Shown: positions 22,491 through 33,340 of the stretch, piece after piece
Layout of the letters: each line of letters opens with the position of its first letter
Position numbering within the stretch: the first letter of the stretch is position 1
Assembly (NCBI GenBank): GCA_008704415.1
Contig: VXIS01000245.1
Location: 1 to 64,000, forward strand
Direction of reading: 5' to 3'
Length of the DNA stretch: 64,000 bases
Origin: Sphaerosporella brunnea
Lineage: Eukaryota; Ascomycota; Pezizomycetes; Pezizales; Pyronemataceae
The notes under the pieces: generated by a model
What the model saw: only the letters and a program-made list of their open reading frames with translations
Databases searched by the model: none
Told to the model about the DNA's origin: nothing
Translations under genes and position numbers: made by a program

Positions 22491-24366
22491 CTACTCGATA
22501 ATCTGGAGCTCACCCTCGGGCCCGGGCCGCCTATCTTTAGCGAACACATCCTTCCACTCGTCCCACAGCTTCATCAGTTCTTCGATATAGCGTTTCTGAA
22601 ACTCTGCCACTTCCTCGTCTGTCGGTTCTCCCGCACACGGTTTCAAGGGAAAGATCGGGGCTCCAACTGCGCGCCAAATGTTAGCTGGGGGGGGGAAGGA
22701 GAGCGGCAAGCGGATGCATACCAACGGTGTTGACTTCGTGACGATAGGGCATCAAGCCAACATCGTAGTTGAAGACACCCCTCGCGTGGATCAGAGGGAT
22801 TGTGAAGCCAAAAGCCTTTTTGACAGCCATCTGCATCCTATGGGCCCAGCTGCCCTCACCAGGGACCACTTGCTCGTAGAGATCTCCAGTTATCAGCTGT
22901 CAGCACCCTCCTTCCTCAAGCAGCGAGCCAAAACGTACCATTCTCGCCAAAACTCAGCACCGGGACTACGCCGGCGCGTTCACGGATCGCCAGCTTCAAA
23001 AATCCCTTGCGTTTCCTCACCACAAGCCTCATCGTGCCCGGTTGCGCCTCGAGACTCTCTCTGGCACCGCCAACAACGATAGTGATGGCCCTGCCACCTT
23101 CAGGGACCACATGTTGATGCCGTCTGCGGCCAAACCACGTGGTGGGTTGCGTGATGTTCCTTTGCTTCTGTAGTAACTGCTTTTTAAGGTATTCACCTCT
23201 CAGTAATGCTTCGCACGACTTTTTCGACACGCTTGCCAATCCCATGGCCAATAGGTACTCTCGGTTGAATGGAATCTGAAAGTTGGCATCCAGAGTGAGC
23301 AGCGTGTTTGTAATACCCGGAAACAGATGCTTAAAACCGGTCGCCTCGGTCACAAAGTTGCCCCACGCACCATGGCCGATGATACCGTGGGGATGGTAGG
23401 CAAAGATGTAATTCTTGTTTGGATCGAGCTCCGCTGTGCGATGGAGACGCATTGGGAAGTACTCGGTGTAGAGGCGCCACAGCGTCAGATTCCTCATAAA
23501 CTCAGAGCGCCTGTATGGCGACGATCCATCGGCGTGACTGTTTGCGAAGAAAAATATGTAGATAAGGTACGGGACCAGTACAGGCCAGGTGAATGGAATG
23601 GCCAGGGCGAACCAGAAGATGCTGAAGCATATGCTCATACTTAGGGTATGCCAAAGCACCGCCGCGGTCTGTAGCCGTCGGGGTAAAGGAACGTTGAGCG
23701 GTGCGCAACGAATGCCACTGCATCTGTTAGAACATCGCTTTTCCGCACGAGAATGGGAGCACACTTTTGGACCGCAGACACGAGCGCCGGCTTCTCATCG
23801 CCCTCGTGTTTCCCTTCGGAGGCACTGTCTTCCCTTATTTTGGTCGGTTTGTGGAGCTCCTTCTTAGAGACTTGCGGTGACGACGGCACGGCGGGGCTCG
23901 AGGCGCCAGACACGTCCGACGCGTGGCGTTCACGCTCGCGCTCGTTGCGCGCCCGTCTTTCCTCTCGGCGCCGGTGCTTCTCAGTCTCGTATCTCTCCCA
24001 TTCTGTCCTTTCCCGCTCCTCTCGTTCGCGACGTTTCTTCCGGCGCTCTGCCTTGTCTTGCTCCTGCAGCGCTTCGCTGTCGGTAGATGTCTTGCGTTCG
24101 GCCCTGCTGCTGCGATGCCTGCGTTCCTCCGGCGGAGGTTGAGGCTTTTCTACGGCACTCGCGTAGCTCTGCGATGGAGAGGAAGACATTCGCGGGGATT
24201 GCGCTTTGATGGCGGGCTCAGCGGATGGAGTGGTATGGCGCGCAGTTGATGTGGGAGGCTGGACGGCAGCTTGCGCGTAGGATACCCCTGTGTTTCGGTT
24301 CGGAGGCGTGGCAGGGCACGATTCGTCAGGGGGCAAGTTAACACCTGCAGCCTTGCTGGTGGGCAT
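22491..24366 (-). CDS. DGAT2-family diacylglycerol acyltransferase (right copy)
   Basis: Mirror copy of 2501-4376, identical as far as compared. Exons are 24366-23765, 23717-22939, 22883-22722 and 22666-22491, encoding 572 aa. This copy lies on the arm that continues into unique chromosome, so if the palindrome is an artefact this is the true locus. Here the neighbour order Stk19-like gene (divergent), then repeat protein, is intact. Confidence 0.9.
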
Positions 24367-24846
24367 TTTGAAGGCTCACGGGAGGTGGATATTCCGGGGG
24401 TTCTTGGGGAGGGAGAACTGGCGGCGGTGCGGGTGGAGGATGTGTTGACGCCGATGTAGCGTGAGGATGTTGGATGCGGAGCGGGTGACCTGCCCACAAT
24501 TCTAGAACCGAACGGATGGTGTTGAATTATCGTCAAGAACAGGCGATGGTGGAGGCGGAGTAGAAAAGCGATCCGGCGGGGACAGGTGGTGGCGGCATGC
24601 TTGTGATTGCGATTATGTATGATAATGATGATATATCCCGGCGTCATGGAATTCGATTCTTGTTGCTTGTGAAAGCGGGGGGTGACGTCGTCGTGCGAGG
24701 CGAGCGCGGGGGCTAGGGTTGGATTGGAGGCCAGGGTTAGGGTTCCTGTTCGGATTCGCTGGTTTCCGCAACAGTCATTCTCCGGCATATCTGTCAGAGC
24801 GAAGAGGTGCTGGTGCTCTCTGCCCCCCCCCCCCCGTTTCCTCGTC

Positions 24847-25968
24847 ATGCCCTCCCGTCCTCAGTACTCCCTAGGAGCGCCGTCTTCGCGCATCAGCTTC
24901 AAACGGAGCAAATCTGCCCCCGGCCCTCTCCCAAAGCCTCGCCCGTCGCCACCAACTCGCCGCTCAACCCCGAGCGTCCGGCAACGCAAGCTGCAAGACA
25001 CAGGCGCCCACATCCCAGCATGCGTTTTACTGCTGCAGCATCACAGTCCTCGCCCAACAACTGTCCAGGCTGCGATAACGCACGTGCAAAAGAACCTGTT
25101 CTCCCCCTTCCCCGAAAACTTCAAGGGTCTCTCTTCGGCGCAGGTCGCCGAAACGGCGGCGTTCCGTGATAGGATCCCCCCGTACGTCCCCGTAGCACTG
25201 CTCAACGCGCTGCTAAACGCCCCTACCGCTACTGCTCGGGAGATCGCGCGGCTGTGTGAAGCTGGCGAGCTGCGGCGGGTACTTCTGCCCAATCGGGAGC
25301 GCGGGGATGACGGTGGCGTCGTGCCCACGGAATATCTGTACACGTTGATAAGAGAGTCCAGCGTGACGGAGAAGGTGAAAGAGAAGTTGGTCGAGGTTCT
25401 GAAGAAAAATCCAACTGCTGCCGAGCTCCCGGGTTGCTTTTTCTCCAAGGAGGAAGTGCGCACGCTTCTGGACGCTGGTTTCTTGACGCTGCCAACGCAA
25501 AGCACAGCGAGTCCCTTGGGGCTGCAAGAGGCCGGAAAGAAGAGCACTCTGACCAGTATGAGCGCGGTAGCTGCGTCCGGCTCTGCAGCTGCGGTGGGAG
25601 GGAAGGGGATAGTCACGCAGATGGGATATGGAACCTTGATCACCGAGAAGTCCCCCGCAGCGGCGGAAGAGGCGGGCGAGTACGTGGTCTCATTGCCGAA
25701 TCTGGGGCCATTGCTGGCACTGCTGGGAAGTGCCAGGGTGCATTTCCTTGAGATGCTCAGGAAGGATAAAGCGAAGGGCGGCGTGATGGAGAAGGCGCTC
25801 AAGGAAAGGTGGGAAGGTCAAGGGGGTGTCTCCGTTGGAAGAATCAAAAGGTGGAAGGAGTTCAGGGGCCTCGGGTGGGAAGCTGTAGTCGGGGAGAGCT
25901 TGGGGAGGGGTGACTGCGAAGTGTTCGAGGTCGCGGGGTCGGGGCTGGGAGTGAGGTTGAGGGCGTAG
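24847..25968 (+). CDS. Stk19-like winged-helix protein (intact copy)
   Basis: A single exon from the ATG at 24847, 13 nt after a C-rich tract, encodes 373 aa. The first ~70 residues are basic and Pro/Ser-rich (SFKRSKSAP, RQRK). The rest reads as a helical fold with segments such as VALLNALLNAPTATAREIARLCEAGELRRVLLP and a C-terminal IKRWKEFRGLGWEAV. The ARLCEAGELRRVLLP layout resembles the Stk19 family, DNA-binding winged-helix proteins of transcription-coupled repair. The assignment is by motif recall. Longer upstream reading to 24682 lacks an ATG. Divergent from the DGAT2-like gene across 480 bp. Confidence 0.55.
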   Translation: MPSRPQYSLGAPSSRISFKRSKSAPGPLPKPRPSPPTRRSTPSVRQRKLQDTGAHIPACVLLLQHHSPRPTTVQAAITHVQKNLFSPFPENFKGLSSAQVAETAAFRDRIPPYVPVALLNALLNAPTATAREIARLCEAGELRRVLLPNRERGDDGGVVPTEYLYTLIRESSVTEKVKEKLVEVLKKNPTAAELPGCFFSKEEVRTLLDAGFLTLPTQSTASPLGLQEAGKKSTLTSMSAVAASGSAAAVGGKGIVTQMGYGTLITEKSPAAAEEAGEYVVSLPNLGPLLALLGSARVHFLEMLRKDKAKGGVMEKALKERWEGQGGVSVGRIKRWKEFRGLGWEAVVGESLGRGDCEVFEVAGSGLGVRLRA

Positions 25969-26003
25969 AAGGGAACCGGCATCGCAGCAAGGTGACACAA
26001 GCT

Positions 26004-26103
26004 GAGTGACTCTCTATGATTCCAGCGAGTGACTCTCTATGATTCCAGCGAGTGACTCTACATGATTTACCGAGTGATGCCCCATGATTGAAACGAGTGA
26101 CTC
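26004..26103. promoter_or_regulatory. GAGTGACTC cluster upstream of the repeat-protein gene (right copy)
   Basis: Mirror of 763-862. Four GAGTGACTC sites and one degenerate copy lie 190-290 bp upstream of the ATG at 26294 and just past the stop of the Stk19-like gene. TGACTC is the core of the Gcn4/CPC1 amino-acid-control element. Tandem 23-bp spacing suggests local duplication of one site. Confidence 0.5.
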
Positions 26104-26293
26104 TCGATGACGTGAATCGCGTCGACGCGTGTCCGCTCGATCTCCCTCGCTAGCTCCCAGCTCCCTTGATATCGCTGTCATTCATCATCAGCCTGGCAGC
26201 CGCAGCGTCAGAGCCCAATCGTCGATTCTCTCTGCATTTCCCGCCTCCGAAACTTCGCGCTGGATCGCTGTCAAGACAATTGGCCGCGATCCA

Positions 26294-29011
26294 ATGGTCC
26301 CTCCTCCTCCTCCTCCTCCTCATTCCACCGCGCGTCAGAAAGCCAATTCGACCCCCATTACCACCACCGCCGTCATGCCGGAGCCGAAATCCGACCCACC
26401 GAACGTCATCAAGCGCACGCCAATTCCCGTGCCGAAATTCATCCCTAAGGACTCTAGTAAGGAGAACCCCAAGATCGATCCCGTCACAGGCAGGCCACGC
26501 AAAATCACGCCGATCCGGCCTCCAGTGCTGCCGTCCTCTTCTAGCACAACCACCAAGGCTACCTCCTCTGCACCTTCCAGTTCATCCAAGCCTGCCGCGA
26601 CTCCAAAGGTCACCCCGATTCTTCCTCCAGTGATCTCTACCTCAGCCTCTCCGGCTGCTGCGACGCCGAAGGCAACTACCAAGACGCCCAAAGTCACTCC
26701 GATTTTGCCTCCGATCATCCCTAGGGCAACCTCCTCGGCGACTCCAAAGAGCACACCGATCCGGTCTCCGGTTATCTCTACGGCAGCCTCTTCCACGGTC
26801 GCCGCAACCCCTAAGATCCCAAGGAGTACACCGATTCGACCGCCGGTGTTCAGTCCCTCCACGGCTGCCACTACCCCCAAGGCATCCCCCAAAACTATTG
26901 CCTCCACATCCTCCAGGGCTACCACAAAGAACACGCCGATTCTGCCTCCGGTGATCTCTTCAACGGCCTCATCAAACACTGCTGCAACTCCAAAGACCAC
27001 CTCCTCTGTACCATCCAGTTCCTCCAAAGCCACTCCGGCTCTTGGTTCCACGCAACCTCCACCTTCGAGCTCGAACACGGCCAACCATTCGAGAAACAAA
27101 GCCAAAGCGGGCGAGTCTAAGAGTTCAACTACACAATCAAAGCAGGAGGAGGCTGCCATCAAGGAAAAGGCGTCCAGGCCTTCCAAGAAGAAGAACCAAG
27201 TTACGACCAACGCCGTCCAAGCTACTGCCGCCGAAAAGCGCCCATTTTCATCGGCGGAAGCCAAAATCGATGGCGGCTTGGAACCTACCCCCAAAAAGCG
27301 GAAGATCACCTCATCGCCGCGTGTTCCACAGAAAGAAGCGCCTAAAAAAGACACCTTGACTCCCAGTAAGGACCCTCCAAAACGCCCCCCTCCCTCCAAT
27401 GTCGCCAAACCAGCCCCTAAAACGGTCAGAAAGCCTCCGGCAGAAAGAAGCGAAATCGAGGCCGCCGAAGCAGTTGGAAAAAGCAAAAAGAAGAAGGTAA
27501 CAGTGACAAGAGCTGTTGAAGAAAAGACCGTGAAGGAAACGGGAGAGCATTCAAGGGCAATCAATGGAAGGGGAAAAGCTGCAGAAGAGCTTTCAGAAGC
27601 TGGGGGATTCCACCGCCTTCCACGTGAAGTCGAAATAGATGCTTTCCCACAAACATCAAGTTTCAATGTTTTAATCCACACAGCTGGGTCATCCGCAACA
27701 CCCGCCGCGTTCTCCAATTCATCGGTGCCAATCACGTCCATCACCCAAATTCCCGCTACGCCTCCGGCCCATCAGGCCTCTGGCAGTTTTTACGGGTCGT
27801 CAGCGTTATCCAATGGCAAAACTGTTATGCCAGATAGACAGGAAGAAAGTGGAGCTGGGCTGGAAATGGTCCCAGAATCACCGCTTGGATCTCCAACTGT
27901 ACTCGCACTATTACCACCTGTCTCGTCAACTCTACCCAAGCCACTTCCCGATGCGCCCTCACCATCGCCAGAACCATCCGCCAGCGACCGAAATCGCTGG
28001 TCACGCTCTCCCATTCTACCCACACTTCTTCCAGAGCCCCCTTCATTCTCGCAAGGGCAACCGCAAATCTCTGCCCGTACTCGGAAGAAGCAACGCCCAC
28101 CTTCTTCGGCGCAACCACAATTCCCTGCCCGCAAGCATAATGCAACAGCTCGCTCTCAGCCACCCACAGAGTCACCGCCCGAGGCTACCACCACCAGCGG
28201 AGGAACATGGCCCGGCATCATCAATCTCCTTTGGAATAGACTCCCAACCTTCCGAAGCACCACAGAACAACCATCGTCCAAACCGGTTACTGCAACGCCA
28301 ACCACTGCTCTCCCTTCCCCCAGCTGCGAGTCTCCCATCAAAAACCAGCTGGGTGTTGCTCTCACTACACCGGCGGCGCCACCAGCAGATGATTTTTCAA
28401 CATCGCACTCCAGTTCCAGTTCTCCAATCGCCACTCCTCACGATGCCTCTCCCAAAGCAATATCACCTGCGGTGCCCGCTCCCCTCTCCTCATCTGGACT
28501 AACTCCGCCTCCAACACTCCACATAGTCTTCAAAACACAAATCCTTTCCACCTCCTCCTTGCCCTTGCCTACAGAAAGCATAATCTCAGTTCTGGGCGCC
28601 TACCGCACCCAAACCTCAGCTCTAATATCTGCGCAATTGCACCATCTGCAGCATGAACAGCAAAGCGACAAGGCCTCCACGGCCTCCCTACAACGGCTTC
28701 TTCCCGATGGAACTGCACCCGCCGCATCCACAGAGTTTATCAAGCTTCTTCTAAGCAGTGTTGATGAGGCGGTGGGCGAGATGGGTGACGAGGTGTGGTT
28801 CGTGTTTACAAATGATGGAGAGGTGACGGCGCTTACCGGGGTGTACGCGCATGCGGAGATGGCGGAGAAGGCGGTGGCCGCGAAGGTGCGAGAGCTGGGG
28901 GGAAGGGTGTTGGATAGGGGGTATAGGTTGGGATGTTGTTATGGGGTTGTGGAGCTGGAGGGCGGTCGCGGGTTGAGGAATGTTTTCACGAAGAAGGTTG
29001 GGGTTGAGTAG
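26294..29011 (+). CDS. Ser/Pro/Thr-rich protein with TPK-TPI-PPV repeats and a conserved-looking C-terminal domain
   Basis: A single long frame encodes 905 aa from the ATG at 26294. The frame is open upstream to 26129, but only from a GTG. Residues ~60-270 hold about eight imperfect repeats of the form TPK-x-TPI-x-PP-V/I separated by Ser/Ala/Thr linkers. A Lys-rich bipartite stretch follows (PSKKKNQ; PKKRKIT at ~390; KSKKKKV), which suggests nuclear location. The last ~150 residues look globular: ESIISVLGAYRTQTSALI, then EVWFVFTNDGEVTALTGVY and a closing GCCYGVVELEGGRG. I do not recognise the family. The palindrome boundary at 26865 falls inside this gene. Confidence 0.75.
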   Translation: MVPPPPPPPHSTARQKANSTPITTTAVMPEPKSDPPNVIKRTPIPVPKFIPKDSSKENPKIDPVTGRPRKITPIRPPVLPSSSSTTTKATSSAPSSSSKPAATPKVTPILPPVISTSASPAAATPKATTKTPKVTPILPPIIPRATSSATPKSTPIRSPVISTAASSTVAATPKIPRSTPIRPPVFSPSTAATTPKASPKTIASTSSRATTKNTPILPPVISSTASSNTAATPKTTSSVPSSSSKATPALGSTQPPPSSSNTANHSRNKAKAGESKSSTTQSKQEEAAIKEKASRPSKKKNQVTTNAVQATAAEKRPFSSAEAKIDGGLEPTPKKRKITSSPRVPQKEAPKKDTLTPSKDPPKRPPPSNVAKPAPKTVRKPPAERSEIEAAEAVGKSKKKKVTVTRAVEEKTVKETGEHSRAINGRGKAAEELSEAGGFHRLPREVEIDAFPQTSSFNVLIHTAGSSATPAAFSNSSVPITSITQIPATPPAHQASGSFYGSSALSNGKTVMPDRQEESGAGLEMVPESPLGSPTVLALLPPVSSTLPKPLPDAPSPSPEPSASDRNRWSRSPILPTLLPEPPSFSQGQPQISARTRKKQRPPSSAQPQFPARKHNATARSQPPTESPPEATTTSGGTWPGIINLLWNRLPTFRSTTEQPSSKPVTATPTTALPSPSCESPIKNQLGVALTTPAAPPADDFSTSHSSSSSPIATPHDASPKAISPAVPAPLSSSGLTPPPTLHIVFKTQILSTSSLPLPTESIISVLGAYRTQTSALISAQLHHLQHEQQSDKASTASLQRLLPDGTAPAASTEFIKLLLSSVDEAVGEMGDEVWFVFTNDGEVTALTGVYAHAEMAEKAVAAKVRELGGRVLDRGYRLGCCYGVVELEGGRGLRNVFTKKVGVE

Positions 29012-29539
29012 GGCTGTTCATCCGCATAAGTAGTTAATGAGTAAGATACCCCCGGTTTTCGTGCGAAAGGACTCCTGTTCAAGATGCGCCTGCACGCACA
29101 CGGAGAAAAGTCGAGACACCATCACCTTTGGTTGTTTTTGGATATTTGGCTTGGCGAGATTTGTTGAGTATTGCATTGTTCCATTTGACATGCATTTTTT
29201 TTTTTTTTTTTTGTTTTGGTTAACGTTTAAGATGCCCCCTGTCGAGTGTCGGTGTGCTTGAACACTTCCCCAGTGCGACCATTTCTCCTCTCGGGGGCCC
29301 TCGGGCAGAAGCTCGGGCTACCGTGGGAGATGTTTTTCCGACATTTCGAAGCTTGAGTCACACACATCTGCGCGCCACACCGTTAACTAACGGCTGCGCT
29401 CGTTCGGATCGATAAAAAAAAAGAAGTCGGCGTCAAGCCGGGAAGAAGAAGAAGAAGAAGGGTTGTCTGGTAACCCTCAGGGGGAGGGGGGATAGCGCGC
29501 GTGGTGCTGGATCGGCGGGGGTCGGTTTGTAGTGGTGCC

Positions 29540-29584
<45 letters not shown>

Positions 29585-29917
29585 TATTATTATTATTTTG
29601 GCCACGAGCAAGAAGCTCTTCATGAATCCGGAGGAGGAATGTTGATATTGAACCGAAGTCCGAAATGCAAAGTGGCTACTGATTACCGATAGGTAATCAT
29701 CACATCTGCATCTTGGCGCTCTACCGCCAGAGAAAAGAAGACAAGAACTTTTCTTTCTGGCAGCCGAAGGCGAAAAAATCAAAGTTTACAAATTAAAACC
29801 CAGCGCCGATAAAAAAAAAGGAAATAAAAAATTAAAACCCGAAACCCCCATAAGGACAAATTTTTTTTGAGGTATTGAAGAATAGAAAAAGAAAGAAACC
29901 GCAAAAGGCAAAAAACC
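29012..29917. other. Intergenic with long poly-T and ATT runs
   Basis: No supportable gene. Poly-T at 29186-29212, a (GAA)n run near 29443-29460 and about 40 T at 29543-29582 followed by ATT repeats. The distal part (29.7-29.9 kb) is A-rich and adjoins the 3' end of the minus-strand NTPase gene. Confidence 0.7.
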
Positions 29918-32241
29918 CTATCCGAGGAGTCGAAATGGCCCTTCCGACATCCCATGAGAATCATAAATCTCGTACTCGGTCTGTTGCGAGTCCAGAACAA
30001 TGTGATAAAGTTTAGTGTGCCCTGGAAAAACGTCAATATGCTGACTGCAGATATGCGATCCTAGGAAAACTTACCTTTGGGTTCTGGTGCGCTGGTTCGG
30101 AAATCAATGATGACATAGTCATTTACCGTCCGTGAAGCCAACCATCGGTCGTAGCTGCCGCCCTGTTCGAAGCGTTCAACGTGCTCATTCAATTTCCTTC
30201 CTTCAATCAAGAGTTCAATCCCCCACCCCGCCCCCCGGACAAAGAAGTCCAAGCAGCCCCTTGACCCTGCCCCACTCCACTCTGAGGTGAGGTACGAGCG
30301 ACTCCCGAGCAGCTCGAACGCACACCGATAGAACTCATCCGCAAACTGTGCCTCTACAGGCCGTTGAAGACCGCCCGACGCCAACCCGTGCGAGCAGCCG
30401 GCGAGTGAGTTGCTCGAGAATCCTCGTAACACCGCCCGCCAAAAAGCGCCCAGCGTCGGGAATTGAGCTGTCGGAAATGGTTGTGAAAGAGAGCATAAGA
30501 GTCGTTCGCAATATCTATATATCTGTGAGCACAATCTACGCAGCCAGGTTTGCGAAGACTATACAATCGATGTATTTCGGTTGGGAATATATATTCAACC
30601 TCACCATCCGAGTTTTGTTCTGCATGAAGCCATCCTTTTTTGTACACTTCCGCGAGTGAGGCATCGGTGTTGATGTTGCCCCGCACTCGGTGCCTCACGA
30701 CGGCCTGTTGCATGACCCTCGAATGATCAGGTTTTTCTTTGAGGGTATCCTTCGGTGGGAAGCTTCTTCCAAACCCGGCAGCCGCCATGACGAGATCGAA
30801 GAACTTCGGGTCATTGAGTATGGCAATGGTAGTCTTGAGGTCGACTGGCCCTCCCTTTTTACGGAATTTCCGGCATTCCTAGGTGAATTAGCCTTTATTG
30901 AAGAGTAACAGACCGTCTAGAATAAAGTGTTTACCTTGGAATGTTGCAGGACTTCTAGAAGCGCACTAGTGCAGCCTGGGTGGCCTGCACTGACATCAAA
31001 CAGGAAGTCCTCTACTTTTTTGCTGACCGAAAAATGCAGACCCTCGGCGTTGGTCTTGGCCCTCAGGACGACTTCCGAGAATTCTGAGCGGGTGAGATAC
31101 AACGAGACTGCCGGGTTGTTGTCTGGTAGAGGACGCATCGAGACCCTCTGTTCGGCTTTCAAGTGTGGCGGCGTGGTATAGTCGTCCTCAGTTTGCGATG
31201 TCCCGGCAGAAGGGGAGCCAAACGAGCTGAAGAGAGCGATATATGGTCCTTCTTTGACACCTTGTGCTTGGTATTTAATCAACTCATTCCAAAAACTCGC
31301 AAACCGATACGAATTCTGCGCTTCGTCTACGATGAGGAGCACATTCCCGTAGTCATTGAGGTCTCCTTGGTAACTGCACGCACTGAACTTCGGAATAAGC
31401 CAGTCATAGGGTTTGAAGACCCAGTCCACCGGAGCGTTCCCTCGCCATGAAAAGCTGACAACGGTCATGTGTGGCAGATTGACTTCAACGAAGCGTTTCA
31501 GAAGCTTCGTCAGAGTCGTTTTTCCGGAGGTCGGCGTTCCTCGAACATGGATAACCCGATGTTTTCGCAGCTGCTCGTACAATTCTCGAACGGTATCGTT
31601 ACGGGGAGAATATTTCAAGGTTGGTGCCGGGGGGTAGATTATCGGGTTAACGAGGCGAAATGGATCAGTGTTTGCTGTGGGTCGTGGTATGTAAGGTTGG
31701 ACGGTATCGGAATGTAGCGGTAATTCGCCTGGGAGATTGATCAGCACAAGGGCTCTCAAGCGGATACAGGTACGACTGTCTCACCTTGGATGTCACTGGA
31801 TGGGTAACCTTCGTGGTCTGACAGGCTGTGCAAGCAGCCAGGGCGTGAACTATTGCCGATGCACGGTGCTGTTGCGTTCTCGGCAGCGACGAAAGGGAGG
31901 TCAAAAATTCCCTGAGGACATCCACAATAACGACTGCGACATCTCCCGCTTGAAACCACGATTCTGTGGCGTTTTGTCGTTGAAGTCGATTGGTCAGAAG
32001 GTAGTGAAGGAGGTGAAGATGAAGCGGGACCAGTCGAAGGGGGCGTATTAAGATTGCATTGAGCAGGAGGAGGAGGAGGGAGCTTAGGAAGAGGAGAAGG
32101 GGGACGGGAAGGAGTAGGGGATGAAGGGGGAGTATAGGAAGAGGGATGGGGAGGAAGAGTCTCAGAGCAGACGCTTGAAGTGCGTGTTGAGGAGGCAGCT
32201 GCTCGGTCTCCCCACAACCAGCGGTAGAGAGTCAAAAACAT
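29918..32241 (-). CDS. Crinkler-type P-loop NTPase with PD-(D/E)XK nuclease-like C-terminus
   Basis: The model has five exons, 32241-31785, 31728-30935, 30878-30565, 30514-30075 and 30021-29918, with introns of 50-56 nt. The spliced length is divisible by three, giving 702 aa. The first ~150 residues are Pro/Ser-rich with no recognisable signal peptide. Walker A GTPTSGKT lies at ~216-223 and Walker B VLLIVDEAQ at ~282-290. A helical region follows (KKGWLHAE, FPTEIHR). Residues ~609-660 carry CLDFFV...WGIELLIEG...HVERF and DYVIIDFR, the layout of the nuclease-like domain in fungal Crinkler/RHS NTPases. The last exon (KLYHIVLDSQQ) matches the terminal strands of that domain. Intron 3 uses GTATAG/ATATAG. 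Predicted effector or conflict protein; target unknown. Confidence 0.75.
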
Positions 32242-32661
32242 GGTGCGCCTGTTTCGGCAACGTCCTAAGCACAGATGGTTAGCATTCAGTTACCAGGATG
32301 CCGGGGCCGTCAAGATCAGCCCGCATCGCTGCCGCGGCGATCAAAGGCCCAACGAGGTCGAATCCAAAGCGGAGCGGCAGGCGCAAACTCACCGGAATTG
32401 CGGCTCAGCAAGCAGGGCTGGCTCGCTTTTTCGAAATGTTGTGTTGTGGGTGGGTGTTGAGTGTGTGGCGGGAGGGCAGGAGATGAGAGTTCGCGGGTTG
32501 GCTTGGGTAAACACTGACTAACCAGTTGTCGAGGGTTCAACATCAACAGAGCGGCATCTCGCGTGGCATCGCGTCCCGTCCCGTCTGGGGTGCATACACC
32601 ATGACGTCATAAGCTGTTTTTTTTGTTTCTTTTTTGTTTCAATCCTATCAATCCTATTGTA
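32242..32661. other. Intergenic upstream of the NTPase gene
   Basis: No gene seen. The stretch immediately upstream of the NTPase start holds short frames without domains, GCGTC/CGTCCC-type short repeats near 32570, and a T-rich stretch at 32610-32640 before the MITE. Confidence 0.5.
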
Positions 32662-33340
32662 TTGTATTCGGCCGCTTGCGGCCATGACATGTGGTTATAC
32701 ATGATAGACTACCCTTGGACTTCATGAGACCACAGACGGGCGTGCCTTGAGGAAATATGTAGAAGAGGACAAAGGAGATTCGTGTAGAGACAAAGGAAAG
32801 ACAAAGGAAAAGCACATGTTCACGGTCATTCGTCGTGTAGAGACAAAGGGAAGACAAGGGAAAAGGACATGTTCACGGTCATTCATTTTATGACCGATGG
32901 CTTGCCAAGCATTGCCGGCCGAAGAGCTACTGCAAGCCACCCCAGAAGCAACAAGGCCGCTTTCAAGACCAGGAACCACCTCTTCAAGATATGCCGACGG
33001 TGGCGAACACGAGCAGATAACCCTGTGGCGGGCAGTGGCCACGGCGACGCGCGACGGAGGCAAGCGGCGACGGAAGACGAATACGACGGTCAGGGATGCA
33101 CTGGCCGAACGAGCGCTGCGTAGAGGCGGTGATGGCCTTCTTAAGCAGCACGAGCGTGGGAATGTGGCCGAATGCGGCCTGAATCTGTCTCCTTTGTCCT
33201 GGTGCGAGTTATGCTCTTTTCCTTGCTTTCTTTCCTTTTCTCAGAGGAGCGGACGGACCCCACAGTAGGCAACGCGCCTAAGGGCGGTGGTGATTCTGTA
33301 TTCTATATGCCGCCACATGGCCGCAAGCGGCCGAATGCAA
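32662..33340. repeat. MITE with GGCCGC-rich terminal inverted repeats
   Basis: The ends carry a 25-bp inverted repeat with one mismatch (TTGTATTCGGCCGC... at 32662-32686 versus its complement at 33316-33340). The terminus is itself palindromic (GGCCGCAAGCGGCC). Inside are two tandem copies of a ~60-bp AGAGACAAAGG...CATGTTCACGGTCATTC unit (32790-32885). There is no transposase frame, so it is non-autonomous. The same terminus occurs at 4936-4967 and in its mirror. Target-site duplication was not resolved. Confidence 0.7.

Larger units (their letters stand above)
13424..26865 (-). repeat. Right arm of the palindrome
   Basis: Mirror image of 1-13423. The sequence continues to the right as ordinary single-copy DNA: the repeat-protein gene truncated at the window's left edge is complete here at 26294-29011. 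The right arm therefore joins normal chromosome, while the left arm runs to the window start. Between 16913 and 21066 this arm has many small indels relative to the left arm, mostly in homopolymers but also elsewhere, resembling uncorrected long-read sequence. Outside that block it is clean. Confidence 0.97.

Noticed and set aside
1..26865. Inverted terminal repeats of a giant transposon (Starship-like)
   Set aside because: The arms meet without interior cargo, there is no tyrosine-recombinase (DUF3435) captain gene, and arm genes include ordinary housekeeping-type families.
26335..27744. 469-codon open frame antisense to the repeat-protein gene (and its copy at 4-531)
   Set aside because: It is the mirror reading of the low-complexity TPK/TPI repeat region. 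Composition explains its openness and no domain is visible.
29740..30036. Separate small gene on the minus strand after the NTPase
   Set aside because: The frame is A-rich low complexity. The sensible part is explained as the last exon (30021-29918) of the NTPase gene in another frame.
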